Below, one piece after another: positions 17,446-26,389 of a DNA stretch of 64,000 nucleotides. A program made the translations under genes and the position numbers. Positions within the stretch are counted from its first letter, which is position 1, and each line of letters opens with the position of its first letter. Source of the stretch: Streptomyces maremycinicus (GTDB lineage: Bacteria > Actinomycetota > Actinomycetes > Streptomycetales > Streptomycetaceae). Below the pieces are notes generated by a model. That model made no database searches, had not been told where the DNA came from, and saw only the letters and a program-made list of their open reading frames with translations. Where the stretch lies: NCBI RefSeq assembly GCF_001184025.1, contig NZ_BBYG01000009.1:434001-498000 (forward strand). Reading direction: 5' to 3'.

Positions 17446-18805
17446 GGGAAGCACCGCCCTCCCGCACCGAGGCGGCCAGGAGCGCGGCTTCCGGCGAGTA
17501 GCCACGCCCCGCGTAGCGCCACCGGCCGACCGTGACCGTCGGGTGGCCGGCCAGGCCGAGGGAGGCTCGTTGCTGCTCCGCCCGGTGGTCCGTGCGGGCC
17601 TGCCGGAGGGCGGTCAGCGTGGTCGAATAGCGACGGGACTTGGTGGAGAAGTGGCCGCCGTATCCGAGCATGTGTGCCCAGCGGCGCATGCCGAGCGGCT
17701 CGAACTCCGGTAAGCCGCCGAGCCACCAGCACGTGGCAATCATGCGGAGCACGTGTGCGCGTACCGGAAGCATGACCATGTCTCGCGCGTGATGGATGCG
17801 GCCGTCCACCGCGCCAGCGGACTCCGCTCCCTTGGTGGCGTACTTGGCGATGTAGCCCGCCACTGTGGCCGGGGAAGCAAGCCGCTCCCCCGCGTCCCGC
17901 CGGTATGAGGTGACCGGGCGTACGTCGACCTGGGCGCCGAAGCGCAGCACCCGCGGACCGATGACGCCCGCGCCCGGAGCGTTCAGCCCCACTCGGCCGA
18001 CCACGGCCCGCACGGAGTCGACCAGGAGCGGAACGGTCGCCCAGTAGGGCGGACGCGAGTCGGATCCGTCCGGACCGTCGAGGCGGATCACAGCATGGAA
18101 GTGGACCAAGCCCCGCCGCTGGTACTCGGCGACTTTCGCGTACGACAGTCGAGCGACGTCCCCGAACTCAGTACGGGACAGACCGGCTCGCCGTGCGACC
18201 TCCCGCCGCAGCTCTAGCCCGAACCGATGCCAGAGCCGCCCGGCGAACGCGTGCCAGAGGACGGCCCCGGCGTAGTCGTAGCAGCGCGGGCAGAGAGGTT
18301 CGCCGAGACGAGGGTCGTCCGCCGAGTGCCGGTCGCGGCATCCGACCGGAGTCCCGTGCGGGCAGTGGTCGCCTGCCCGACGAGGCCGGCAGGGCGGCAC
18401 CCGTCCGTCACGCTCGCGGCGGGTGTGGACCGGGCCGAACCCGGGGGCGGTGAGCGTGGCGAACACCTGCGGGTGACCGCTCACCGTCTCCGGGACGTTC
18501 TTGCCGCCGACGAGACTGGCACGGACGAGTTGGTATGTGTCCGCCCGGTACAGGGCCGAGCAGGCCGGGCAGACCGTCGCGCGCCGGTTGCCGCACGCGG
18601 TGAGCAGGCGACCGCCGTAGACATCCGAGCCGTAGGAGAGCAGGGCGGCGCCGGTCGTCGTGTCGTAGACGGTGGCCGCGCCGACCAGGTGAATCGGGTT
18701 GGTGCAGCCGCCGAGGCGGACGATGTTCCGGCGCCAGGCCGCGAACTCCGGCTCCGACGCCCTGTCGACGAGAGCGGCGACGCTCTGCGGAAGGGCGGTG
18801 GTCAT
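17435..18805 (-). CDS. repSA: RepSA-family replication initiator
   Basis: A rolling-circle type replication initiator of 456 residues. It shows the conserved VFATLTAPGFGPVHTRR segment, cysteine pairs that would bind zinc (VCPACSALY, HCPHGTPVGC, LCPRCYDYAG), and YAKVAEYQRRGLVHFHAVIRLDG with an HxH-like motif. The start at 18805 overlaps the stop of the preceding small gene (ATGA). RepSA lets pSAM2-like elements replicate after excision and before transfer. Family identity is strong; the exact nicking tyrosine is not assigned. Confidence 0.92.
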   Translation of the reverse strand: MTTALPQSVAALVDRASEPEFAAWRRNIVRLGGCTNPIHLVGAATVYDTTTGAALLSYGSDVYGGRLLTACGNRRATVCPACSALYRADTYQLVRASLVGGKNVPETVSGHPQVFATLTAPGFGPVHTRRERDGRVPPCRPRRAGDHCPHGTPVGCRDRHSADDPRLGEPLCPRCYDYAGAVLWHAFAGRLWHRFGLELRREVARRAGLSRTEFGDVARLSYAKVAEYQRRGLVHFHAVIRLDGPDGSDSRPPYWATVPLLVDSVRAVVGRVGLNAPGAGVIGPRVLRFGAQVDVRPVTSYRRDAGERLASPATVAGYIAKYATKGAESAGAVDGRIHHARDMVMLPVRAHVLRMIATCWWLGGLPEFEPLGMRRWAHMLGYGGHFSTKSRRYSTTLTALRQARTDHRAEQQRASLGLAGHPTVTVGRWRYAGRGYSPEAALLAASVREGGASHGA

Positions 18806-19065
18806 CGGTGACCACCCCCGTCGCCGAACGCCTGCCCCATCACGGCCGAGATCCCCTCCGGCCGAGTCTTGGCGCTGAAGCGGAGCGTCGGGTCCGTGAG
18901 CCAGACGGCGGCCGCGTGCGCGGGACACAGCCACTGCTCGGTTCCGTCGAGTTCGACGAGGACGATCTGTTCCCGTCCGGCGCAGGTCGAGACCTGCGTG
19001 TCGCGCTGCTTGAGGTCGCAGTCGAGTGGCGGGGATTTGCGCGAATGATGCGCGGTGGACAAAGT
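18802..19065 (-). CDS. Small AICE-associated protein of unknown function
   Basis: An 87-residue product ending ATGA-coupled to repSA. It contains CDLKQRDTQVSTCAGREQIVLVELDGTEQWLCPAHAAAVWL, where two cysteines and a C-x-x-H pair could bind a metal. I use TTG at 19065 because AAAGGAG lies nine bases upstream; an ATG at 19089 is the alternative. Comparable small genes precede rep in many Streptomyces elements. Function unknown. Confidence 0.55.
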   Translation of the reverse strand, partial: TLSTAHHSRKSPPLDCDLKQRDTQVSTCAGREQIVLVELDGTEQWLCPAHAAAVWLTDPTLRFSAKTRPEGISAVMGQAFGDGGGHR

Positions 19066-19166
19066 GTGAGTGCTCCTTTCACTGCTCATGTGGCGGATGG
19101 AGTGGGTTCCTGACGGGGTCGGGTTTGGCGACTTCGCGCCCCGTCGGGAGCCCGTCGTACGGGCGA

Positions 19167-19457
19167 TCACTGCCGTTCCTCGGGAGGGATCCCGGCGACG
19201 CCGTACGAGATCGGTCCGAAGTCGCGGCGTGCATCGAAGTAGCCCTGGCCGATGTCTTCCGCCGGCACGCCGAGCGGAGCGGCGACGAACTCCACGCCGT
19301 CGAGACGAGCGGCGGAGTCGGAGGCGTCGACCAGGACGGTGACGGACGCGTGACGCGGTACGACGACGGCCGGGTTGGCGGTCAGGAAGTCGACCAGCTC
19401 CCGCAGACCGGCCAAGAACGCGGCGCGGTCACCGGAGCGGATGACGTAGTCGGACAC
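19167..19457 (-). CDS. Small AICE-associated protein of unknown function
   Basis: A 96-residue acidic protein beginning VSDYVIRSGDRAAFLAGLRELVDFLTANPAVVVPRHASVTVLVD. The GTG at 19457 follows AAGGGGA at good spacing. It lies between rep and the membrane gene, in the same direction, and is probably part of the replication-transfer operon. No domain is recognised. Confidence 0.6.
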   Translation of the reverse strand: MSDYVIRSGDRAAFLAGLRELVDFLTANPAVVVPRHASVTVLVDASDSAARLDGVEFVAAPLGVPAEDIGQGYFDARRDFGPISYGVAGIPPEERQ

Positions 19458-19492
19458 AGGAAGTCCCCTTGTCGGGTCAGTGGTGAGGTGCT

Positions 19493-19687
19493 TCAGAAGC
19501 GGAGTTGGCCGAGGAAGCCGTTCACGCCGTCGAGGAGGGCCTGAACGAACGGCGCGGCGACGGTCCGGGCGAGCAGGAAGCCGAAGGTTCCGCAGAGCAG
19601 CGCGTCGGCCCACCTGAGGTACCGAATGCGCAGGAGGAACCAGATCAGCAGGCCGAGCAGCAGCACGGCGGACATGGACACCAGCAC
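19493..19687 (-). CDS. Small membrane protein, spd-like
   Basis: A 64-residue protein with a first transmembrane helix (SAVLLLGLLIWFLLRI) and a second hydrophobic segment (ADALLCGTFGFLLARTVAAPFVQALL). It sits 12 bases downstream of traSA. Small hydrophobic genes at this position in Streptomyces plasmids are the spd genes needed for intramycelial plasmid spread; the assignment is by position and hydrophobicity. Confidence 0.6.
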   Translation of the reverse strand: MLVSMSAVLLLGLLIWFLLRIRYLRWADALLCGTFGFLLARTVAAPFVQALLDGVNGFLGQLRF

Positions 19688-19699
19688 GGCAGTCCCCTC

Positions 19700-21022
19700 T
19701 CACAGCGCTTCGACGTGGAGTTCGGGCAGAACGGGAGTCAGGTGCGCGTACTCGGCGGCGACGGCTTCCGCCTCCGCTTCCGTGATCAGGTGAGACCGGG
19801 CGCGTTCCCAGCCGTCGCCGGAGGCGAGCACGGCCGTGCCGGCCTGTTCCGGGGTGATGGCCTGCGCCGCCTTCAGCGCGTCGGGGTTGAGATCGCCGAG
19901 CGCCATCTCTGCCGTACCGGGGTCGGCCACCCGGTGACACACCCGGCCGCCGAGCTGTGCCCGCAGTGCGGTGACACCGGGTCCGAGGTCAGAGCCGACG
20001 CGCTGGCCGGCCACGACGAGGAACACCCCGAGCGCCGCCCCGAGTTGGGCCAGTCGGATCAGCGCCGTACCAGCCGCATGCGCTTCGTCCTTCTCGCTCC
20101 GGCTCGCCACGAGGAAGAGTTCCGCGATCTCGTCGACGATCACGACGACGGGGACCGGCCGTTCCTTGTCAGGCAGGCCCCAGATGTTCCGGACGCGGGC
20201 CGCCCGGCACAGGGTCATCCGGTCGAGGGTCAGGTCGACGAGAGCAGCGAGCAGCCGGACCGCTTGCTCTCGGTTCGTCGCGAGGGCGGACAACCGCGGC
20301 TCGTAGAGGGACAGTTCCATGCCGCCCTTGCAGTCGATCCCGACCAAGGCGACGGACTGCGGGGCGAGGCCCGCCACGAGTGCGTTGATCAGGGTCGACT
20401 TGCCGGAGCGGGTGGCCCCGACGATCAGCCAGTGAGGGACGCGCCGCAGGTCGACCACCCACGCGGCCCCGGTCTCCAGGGCACCCACGGTCACCCGGAG
20501 CAGATGGCCGGGCCCTCGCTGCTTCGGCACCTGCGGATCGGCCAACGGGTCGGCCGCCGAGGCGACGATCCGGACGATCCCCGGCTTCCAGGAGGTCACC
20601 CGCACCGCGTGCACCTGCCAGTTCTCCGCCATGGCCGACGCAGCCTTGACGAAGTGCTCCGGCACCTGGCCCGGCAGCAGCCGCACGAGCAGTACGAAGC
20701 CGCCGGAGGTCGGGCGTATGAGCCCCCTCCGAGGCACTCGCGGCTGAGGCGGAGGTGCCCCCTTGCCGACGAGACCAGACACCACGGTCAGCGCCGGCCG
20801 ACGACTCACGGCGAGCCCGCAGCCAGCCATCAGAGGCCGCCAGGTCTGCACGACCCGGAAGGCCACAGCCGGGAAGCCGCATAACAGCCACCAGGCAACG
20901 GGATAGCGGCGGCGCAGGGCCGGGCCCGCCAGAAGCAGACCCGACACCAGCACTGCGGCCACCACCAGAACCCAGCTCGGCCAGGTCGCACCGGCCGAAG
21001 TAGCGGAGGCCAGCTTCATCAC
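19700..21022 (-). CDS. traSA: FtsK/SpoIIIE-type conjugal transfer ATPase of element B
   Basis: A 440-residue DNA translocase. Two N-terminal membrane segments (WVLVVAAVLVSGLLLAG, WWLLCGFPAVAFRVV) precede the motor with Walker A GATRSGKST and Walker B VPVVVIVDEIAELFLVAS, then GAALGVFLVVAGQRVGSDLG. The start overlaps the stop of the SCO3933-family gene (ATGA). It is the paralog of the gene at 79-1443 in element A, with the same neighbour, so two separate transfer modules lie within 20 kb. In pSAM2 the homolog is sufficient for intermycelial transfer. Confidence 0.9.
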   Translation of the reverse strand: MMKLASATSAGATWPSWVLVVAAVLVSGLLLAGPALRRRYPVAWWLLCGFPAVAFRVVQTWRPLMAGCGLAVSRRPALTVVSGLVGKGAPPPQPRVPRRGLIRPTSGGFVLLVRLLPGQVPEHFVKAASAMAENWQVHAVRVTSWKPGIVRIVASAADPLADPQVPKQRGPGHLLRVTVGALETGAAWVVDLRRVPHWLIVGATRSGKSTLINALVAGLAPQSVALVGIDCKGGMELSLYEPRLSALATNREQAVRLLAALVDLTLDRMTLCRAARVRNIWGLPDKERPVPVVVIVDEIAELFLVASRSEKDEAHAAGTALIRLAQLGAALGVFLVVAGQRVGSDLGPGVTALRAQLGGRVCHRVADPGTAEMALGDLNPDALKAAQAITPEQAGTAVLASGDGWERARSHLITEAEAEAVAAEYAHLTPVLPELHVEAL

Positions 21023-21369
21023 TGCCCGGCCCCCTTACCCGCCGGGGTGGCGGGAGCGCTCAGGGGCCGGATCTCCGCAGCGCGGAACGCGATCCCGTGC
21101 CGCCCCTCGTTCTCCCACGGCGTGGCGACCAGGTCGCGCACGGCCACCGGCATACCGAGCTGCACACCGGCCGGCTCACCGGCCACGCTCACGTTCACGA
21201 CGTCGGCCGACGTCCCTGCCATCAGGCAGAGGCCGACTTGATACACGGTCTTGCCCGTGTCGCGGTCAACGCGGAGCTGACCGGTCTCACGGTTAGCGAC
21301 CCGCGGAGCCGGGGGAACGGCACAGATGATCCCCGTGAACTTCGCGGTGTCGATCGGAAGGCTTGCCAC
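21019..21369 (-). CDS. SCO3933-family regulatory/accessory protein (element B)
   Basis: A 116-residue protein homologous to the product of 1449-1796: both carry RETGQLRVDRDTGK-like and VAxPWENE segments. It is the first gene of the transfer-replication operon and is translationally coupled to traSA. Two palindromic operators (21422-21475) lie upstream, next to the divergent GntR repressor gene, so its transcription is probably KorSA-controlled. Confidence 0.78.
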   Translation of the reverse strand: MASLPIDTAKFTGIICAVPPAPRVANRETGQLRVDRDTGKTVYQVGLCLMAGTSADVVNVSVAGEPAGVQLGMPVAVRDLVATPWENEGRHGIAFRAAEIRPLSAPATPAGKGAGQ

Positions 21370-21421
21370 TGTTCGGATCTCCTCATCTCAGGCACCCGAA
21401 GGCTGGTCCTCCGGGCTGCTA

Positions 21422-21475
21422 GACCACCCGTAGTACGGGTGACACAGACAAGGTTGACCACCCGTAGTACGGGTT
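21422..21475. promoter_or_regulatory. Two ACCCGTAGTACGGGT operators (KorSA-type)
   Basis: The palindrome ACCCGTAGTACGGGT occurs twice, about 40 bases apart, each preceded by GACC and the second followed by TTGTCA. The sites lie between the SCO3933-family gene and the divergent GntR gene. GTAGTAC inside the palindrome fits the GT-x-TA-x-AC-like core recognised by HutC-subfamily GntR regulators. They are the likely operators by which the GntR protein silences transfer and its own gene. Confidence 0.75.
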
Positions 21476-21572
21476 GTCAACCGCCTTCGTGTGGGAGAAG
21501 CTGTGTTCGTTCATGAACGAACGTGCCGTCCTTGAACGAACGAAACTGTGACCACGGCCGTGGAGGGCTCGC

Positions 21573-22313
21573 ATGCCGCCGAAGAACACGCAGCCGAAGT
21601 ACCGGCAGATTGCCGACTACCTGCGCGAAGGCATCCTGGACGGAACCTTCCCCGCCGGCCAACCGCTCCCGTCCGAGGAGGCGTTGGCGAAACAGTTCGG
21701 CGTGACGCGCCCCACAGTCCGTCAGGGGCTGAGCGAACTTCGGGCATCCGGTCTCGTCGAGGCCATCATGGGCCGCGGCACGTTCGCCCGCTCCCCTCAC
21801 AACCGCCCCAGCCACACACGCCCGCGCGGCGTACGCCGGACCCCGGACGGCCGCTACGTCGAGGCAGACGGCATCCGCTGGACAGACGCCGAACCATCGG
21901 TAGCCACCCGCACCGACGCCCCGCTTGCCTTTGCGGACCTACTCCGGATCCCGCCGGGCGAGCCGATGTTCACGTACGACGCGTTGCAGACCGCGGACCA
22001 CGGCCGCCTCCGCCAACTCCACAGGACGTACGTCCCGTTCTCTGTACTCATCGACACCAAGTACGAGGAGGAGGCGCCACCGCCGGCGCCGGAGCTCTAC
22101 CCGGCGCTAGCCGACCTGGGCCACGAACTCCACTTCACGGAGTACGTCCGCACCCGCATGCCCCTCCCCGACCAGGCCCAAGCGCTACGCCTCGCCGACG
22201 GGGTCCCCCTGCTCCACATCCTCCGAGTGACCCTCAGCGAGTCAGACAAGCCCCTCGCCCTGGAGGAGTTCCACCTGCCAGGCGACGAGCTGGAGCTGTC
22301 GTTCAGGCTGTAG
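21573..22313 (+). CDS. korSA: GntR-family repressor with UTRA domain (KorSA-like)
   Basis: A 246-residue regulator. The N-terminal winged HTH (YRQIADYLREGILDGTFPAGQPLPSEEALAKQFGVTRPTVRQGLSELR) is typical GntR, and the C-terminal UTRA domain runs from about residue 110 to the end. It is divergent from the transfer operon with the palindromic operators between, the arrangement of korSA in pSAM2. It should hold transfer genes silent until a mating signal. The ATG at 21573 has GGAGGG upstream. The element ligand is unknown. Confidence 0.85.
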   Translation: MPPKNTQPKYRQIADYLREGILDGTFPAGQPLPSEEALAKQFGVTRPTVRQGLSELRASGLVEAIMGRGTFARSPHNRPSHTRPRGVRRTPDGRYVEADGIRWTDAEPSVATRTDAPLAFADLLRIPPGEPMFTYDALQTADHGRLRQLHRTYVPFSVLIDTKYEEEAPPPAPELYPALADLGHELHFTEYVRTRMPLPDQAQALRLADGVPLLHILRVTLSESDKPLALEEFHLPGDELELSFRL

Positions 22314-22513
22314 CGCACCCCGGTTGGCTCAGACTTTCTCTACGTCATCAAGTGCCCGCGCACGGCGCGGGCGCGCGCCGCCTCTGCGGCGCGGCCTGCC
22401 TCCTGTCTGCGCCCCGGCTGGCAGCGCCCGGCGGCGCGCTCGGCGGCTGCGGGCATGAAGTGGGAGACACCCTCTGTGGCTGGGGCGGTCGGCTCCACGG
22501 CTTTAGGCAGCCA

Positions 22514-22623
22514 CTTTGGGGCGAGCCTCTAAGATCATGGCCCCAACGTCGTGCTTTACGGGCAGGTCCACTGACTGCCCGACTCGCCATCAGCTTACGG
22601 GGCCATGATCACTCGCCCCAAAG
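22514..22623. repeat. Long imperfect inverted repeat with internal hairpin
   Basis: CTTTGGGGCGAG plus GATCATGGCCCC (22514-22544) is mirrored by GGGGCCATGATC plus CTCGCCCCAAAG (22599-22623). Between them lies a smaller hairpin GGGCAG/CTGCCC. The whole could fold into a cruciform or RNA of about 110 nucleotides, starting 41 bases after the stop of the STAND gene. It may be its terminator, a structured 3' RNA or a relic of a non-autonomous element. The remaining 22314-22513 spacer is GC-rich without a gene. Confidence 0.65.
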
Positions 22624-22663
22624 CAGCTCCAGCCCAAAGCCGCTCCGCCGACCTGACGGTGTC

Positions 22664-25600
22664 TTACTTACGGCGCTTTCGCGCTTTTTTCGGTGTCCGT
22701 GCTCGCCCACGATTTTTCTTCACATGAGGCGGGACCACTTGTGAGCCACCCCATCGCACAAGTGCAGCACACAGGACCCCCTCTTCTACCGCCTCCGTGA
22801 AGTTTCTGACCGGAATCCCAGGCCCAGTTTGCCCCGCATGGAGGTCAAACCCAAACCCGTAAAGAATCCGGACTCGCCCACTCGCATTGGCCGCACTTAT
22901 CCAGGTCTGGGACAGCTTCTCCCGCGCGACAGCCCAGAGCCCGCCCTCACCGTCAACTAGCGTAATTTCATCACCGCTAGCCTTCAGGAGCCATCCAGGT
23001 GAATGGCTGAACATTTTGTTGCGTCGACGAGCATCGTGGAAACCAGCAGTGCAGATGGCGAGTACCTGCATCTCTATTTTTTCGCCAGTATCCTTCTGTA
23101 CGGAGCCAACCATATAGCGCGGCTCAATGATCGCTACGGGGACACCATCCACCTCGGAAGTTCCGGCAAACGATCTCCCATCCCTCCCCAGAGCTGTAAG
23201 TAAACTCTCATACTCGGACGCAGTAATTAGTCGGCATCGCGCCTCCGTATCCGCGGCGGCCCGCATAACCTCTTTGGGGTCAGTAATGCGATTGGAGCCA
23301 ACCGCTTTTATCCCTCGGCGCACCCGGGCTACTACGACTCCTGCCGCTAACACCCATGCGACATCAGACGCCTCCCCAGCATCAAGATCCTGCGGGTCTA
23401 TACCGGAGAATTTTTCGTCAAACTTTTCTACTCCACCTTGGGCGTATGCGGCGAGAGACTCCAGCAGGAGATAACGGAGTTTTTCTACTTCTCGACTTAT
23501 CCCGCTCTTCAAGTGTTCGATATCTACGACTGCCACGACTTCTGCCAACAGAGCAAGAGCATCAGCATCGTTGAACATTCCCCAGTGCATGGCGCAGTGA
23601 AGCCCCACGTTGTGAACCATGAGGAATGCCGATGAGTGATAAATTGTGTGCTTATCGAAGAGGGGTGCTAGCACTTGGAACTCTTTGATTGCCTGATTCC
23701 ACTGCTGTTCAAGAACCAGCGCCTCAACAAGGAGTCTGCGCAGCTCAACTACGGGAGCCGCGACGACATTCTCTCGATTCGCTAGCTCTTCCTTGGCGAG
23801 AGTGATAGCTTCCGCGGCTCTTTGCTCGCCTATCAGCTTGCCCACTTCGAAAGCGACTGTGATACTGCGCGATGCCGACGTTTCAGGGAGTCGCTGCAAT
23901 AGCTCAGAGAAGTCATCCGCTAGCTTTGAAATGCCGGACGCATCACGACCCATTTCAATTGCTTGCCGCAGAGTGAACGCGCACTCCGCGGCCAGGAAAG
24001 CGGCGCTGCTTTGATTCTCCTGGGCGAGCTGCCGGACGTAATCCAGCACTGGGCTCAGGTGGGCAATCGGTGAATCTTCCGGACGCTGCGCCAAGCTTGG
24101 GCTACTCAGAATAAGCGTTGCAAGCGCAATCCTTGTTTGTATTTCGAGGACTTCGTTCACATCAGCGATACCCTCAAGCCAGACTAGCTCCAAATTGAAG
24201 AGATCGAATGATAGTTTCTCATTGCCGCGTGAATGATGAAATGACGCCAGGTTTCCCAACAGGAGAGCCGTGTAGTTAGTCCTGATATTCAGTGATCTCG
24301 CATGATGTGCCAGTTCGCCGGCGTGAAGTGATAGTTCGTGAGCCCGGAGTCCAACCCCGTGGTCGAGCGCCTCGCGAAGCCATCGCTCAGTGTGAAACGC
24401 TGCTTGCGACAACAGGTCAGACAAAGGGGAATTTTCGCTGAAGATAGTCCGCAAGATCTCTTGGACGACCGAATTTAAGGTGACTGTGTCATCGGCTCTG
24501 ATATTAGATTTTTCATTTAGACGTTCTAGCGGTGCATCGTATCGGACAAAAGATACTCGGGTTAGAAGCCTGATCACTTCCCGAACGGGTAGATCTGAAT
24601 GGTGCTCATCAACTATGATGCTACCGCTATTCGTTTCCACCTCATCAGGGTGAACGAGAGCTGACACGGTTGCCAGGTGGACTGGGATTCGCTGCGAACC
24701 GAAGAAACAGGAAATTCCCACTATTTGGATGAGAGCATGCCAAATTCCCTCATCCTCGCGTCTCGCGAGCTCACCTATATGGCGCATGCTCAAGTGAATG
24801 GCTGCCACGAGCGTGCGTGGATAGCCGCGTGGAACCGAGAAGGAGTCACCAAGTGCGCGCCTCTTGAGGGAATCAAGATACTCGCCGACGTCGGCGAGCG
24901 GCATATTGCAGCTTTCGATATAGCCGCATGATAGCTCCAGCGCCAATGGCCAACATTCAAGAGCAAGCGCCAATGATTGGATTTGAGGATCTTTGCCGAG
25001 AGGTACGCCGAGGCGTTTACGTATTAGCGAAGTGGCCTCGTCGATACCCATGGAGCTGACGGAGATCTTGCGGTCGCTACTGCTCCAGGCGGCGCTGTCG
25101 GTCGAGGTAATTAGCGCGTCACCCCGACCAAGAGGTGGCAGCCAACCGTCAACTTCGTGGGGTCTCGCGTCGTCGAACACCACCAACCATCGCCCAGGTA
25201 GAGCAGCGAGCAGCGAGTGCACTCGTTCCCTAACGAGAGTCGTGTCCTCAACGGTGCCGGCTGTATCGGATCCCTGCGTTAGATGTGCAGCTACTTTGCG
25301 AAATGACATCACAAGGGACTCTTGGGATCCAGCCTCAATCCAAAGAATCAAGTCGTACTTATATGCATTCTGCGCCAAGTATGCTGACGCCAGACTCGAT
25401 TTACCGATGCCTGACAGACCAGTCAGGACGCACGTCCGCAGGGCTTTTCCATCAGGCTGGTCGAAGAATGCTGATTCTATTTCTTGAATTAGAGAGGGGC
25501 GATTCACGTCTGGCACTGGAGCTACCGGCCCATATATAGCTCCCCAGTCTTGCCTGCCTAGCGCTTGAAGTAGCGCCTCGTCCTCAATCAGAGATTCCTG

Positions 25601-26263
25601 CCTGAAGTCAGTCAGGAGCCATGCGCTTGCATCCGATGCAGCTTTTTCGTGTATCTCATCCAGTAGATACCCAACGAGAAGTCCTGCCGACCTTTCCCCC
25701 ATTCCTGCCCTATGGCGATTTCTGTATGCGCGCACGTGGTGATGAAGATCTTCTCTGATTTCTGCATCGGTGCGCGAGTCAAGAGTAATTCGGGCACGCT
25801 TTAGTCGTTGCAGCTCTTCGGGTGATAGCCCGTTCAACAGGGTGATGCTATTTTCGGATCTTGAAAGAATTCTCTCCAGTTCTTTGTGTAGATCGGGAAT
25901 TGACTCTGAAGCTCGTAGAGTGTCTAGCAGAATAGAGCATTGACGATCAGGGGCCATGTTCGTGATCAACTCGTATCGCAGAGACTCGCCCGAGCGCACC
26001 AGCCGTATCAGCACCGAGAAGGATGAGTGAGCGCTAATCGTACGACCGGGAGTACCACTCTTGACTTGGGCTGCAACCAGGCACGCGCCTGAACTATCGA
26101 TTAGATCAAAATCGACAACTTCCTTGTCGTCCGTCGAAGTTGAGTTGCGGCCTGGTCCCTCTATTCGGCAGAGATGAGCTTGATCGCTTGCTGCGATCAT
26201 GGCTTCCAGGGTGCGCATGTACTGGAAACGAAACCCTCGCGCTGCAACCCGTCCGCCGTCCAC
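22664..26263 (-). CDS. STAND NTPase with N-terminal Cap4/DUF4297-like nuclease domain (NLR-like defence protein)
   Basis: A 1199-residue three-part protein. Residues 1-230 begin GGRVAARGFRFQ, the start pattern of DUF4297/Cap4 double-stranded DNA endonucleases, and show a PD-(D/E)XK-like core with D51-x-D53 and QVK at 66-68. A STAND ATPase follows: Walker A TGLSGIGKSS (281-290), Walker B WLVVFDDA (359-366), sensor ALITSTDSAAW and a WPLALEL motif. The rest is alpha-helical, TPR-like, ending in a lysine/arginine-rich tail. Homologous architectures (Avs, bNACHT, NB-ARC) sense phage proteins and then activate a nuclease. Base composition is markedly less GC-rich than the flanks, a sign of transfer. 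The GTG at 26263 is the first start; the ribosome site is weak. Confidence 0.8.
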   Translation of the reverse strand: MDGGRVAARGFRFQYMRTLEAMIAASDQAHLCRIEGPGRNSTSTDDKEVVDFDLIDSSGACLVAAQVKSGTPGRTISAHSSFSVLIRLVRSGESLRYELITNMAPDRQCSILLDTLRASESIPDLHKELERILSRSENSITLLNGLSPEELQRLKRARITLDSRTDAEIREDLHHHVRAYRNRHRAGMGERSAGLLVGYLLDEIHEKAASDASAWLLTDFRQESLIEDEALLQALGRQDWGAIYGPVAPVPDVNRPSLIQEIESAFFDQPDGKALRTCVLTGLSGIGKSSLASAYLAQNAYKYDLILWIEAGSQESLVMSFRKVAAHLTQGSDTAGTVEDTTLVRERVHSLLAALPGRWLVVFDDARPHEVDGWLPPLGRGDALITSTDSAAWSSSDRKISVSSMGIDEATSLIRKRLGVPLGKDPQIQSLALALECWPLALELSCGYIESCNMPLADVGEYLDSLKRRALGDSFSVPRGYPRTLVAAIHLSMRHIGELARREDEGIWHALIQIVGISCFFGSQRIPVHLATVSALVHPDEVETNSGSIIVDEHHSDLPVREVIRLLTRVSFVRYDAPLERLNEKSNIRADDTVTLNSVVQEILRTIFSENSPLSDLLSQAAFHTERWLREALDHGVGLRAHELSLHAGELAHHARSLNIRTNYTALLLGNLASFHHSRGNEKLSFDLFNLELVWLEGIADVNEVLEIQTRIALATLILSSPSLAQRPEDSPIAHLSPVLDYVRQLAQENQSSAAFLAAECAFTLRQAIEMGRDASGISKLADDFSELLQRLPETSASRSITVAFEVGKLIGEQRAAEAITLAKEELANRENVVAAPVVELRRLLVEALVLEQQWNQAIKEFQVLAPLFDKHTIYHSSAFLMVHNVGLHCAMHWGMFNDADALALLAEVVAVVDIEHLKSGISREVEKLRYLLLESLAAYAQGGVEKFDEKFSGIDPQDLDAGEASDVAWVLAAGVVVARVRRGIKAVGSNRITDPKEVMRAAADTEARCRLITASEYESLLTALGRDGRSFAGTSEVDGVPVAIIEPRYMVGSVQKDTGEKIEMQVLAICTAGFHDARRRNKMFSHSPGWLLKASGDEITLVDGEGGLWAVAREKLSQTWISAANASGRVRILYGFGFDLHAGQTGPGIPVRNFTEAVEEGVLCAALVRWGGSQVVPPHVKKNRGRARTPKKARKRRK

Positions 26264-26389
26264 TTTCGACCCCCGTCGCGTCCCATGCCCCTGTTGAAAG
26301 GCTACACATGGGTCGTATGGTCTGGCATCCCATCGGCGTCATTTGGCGGTCGGGTACTGACGGGCCGTCCAGACGACGCTAGCCGAAAT

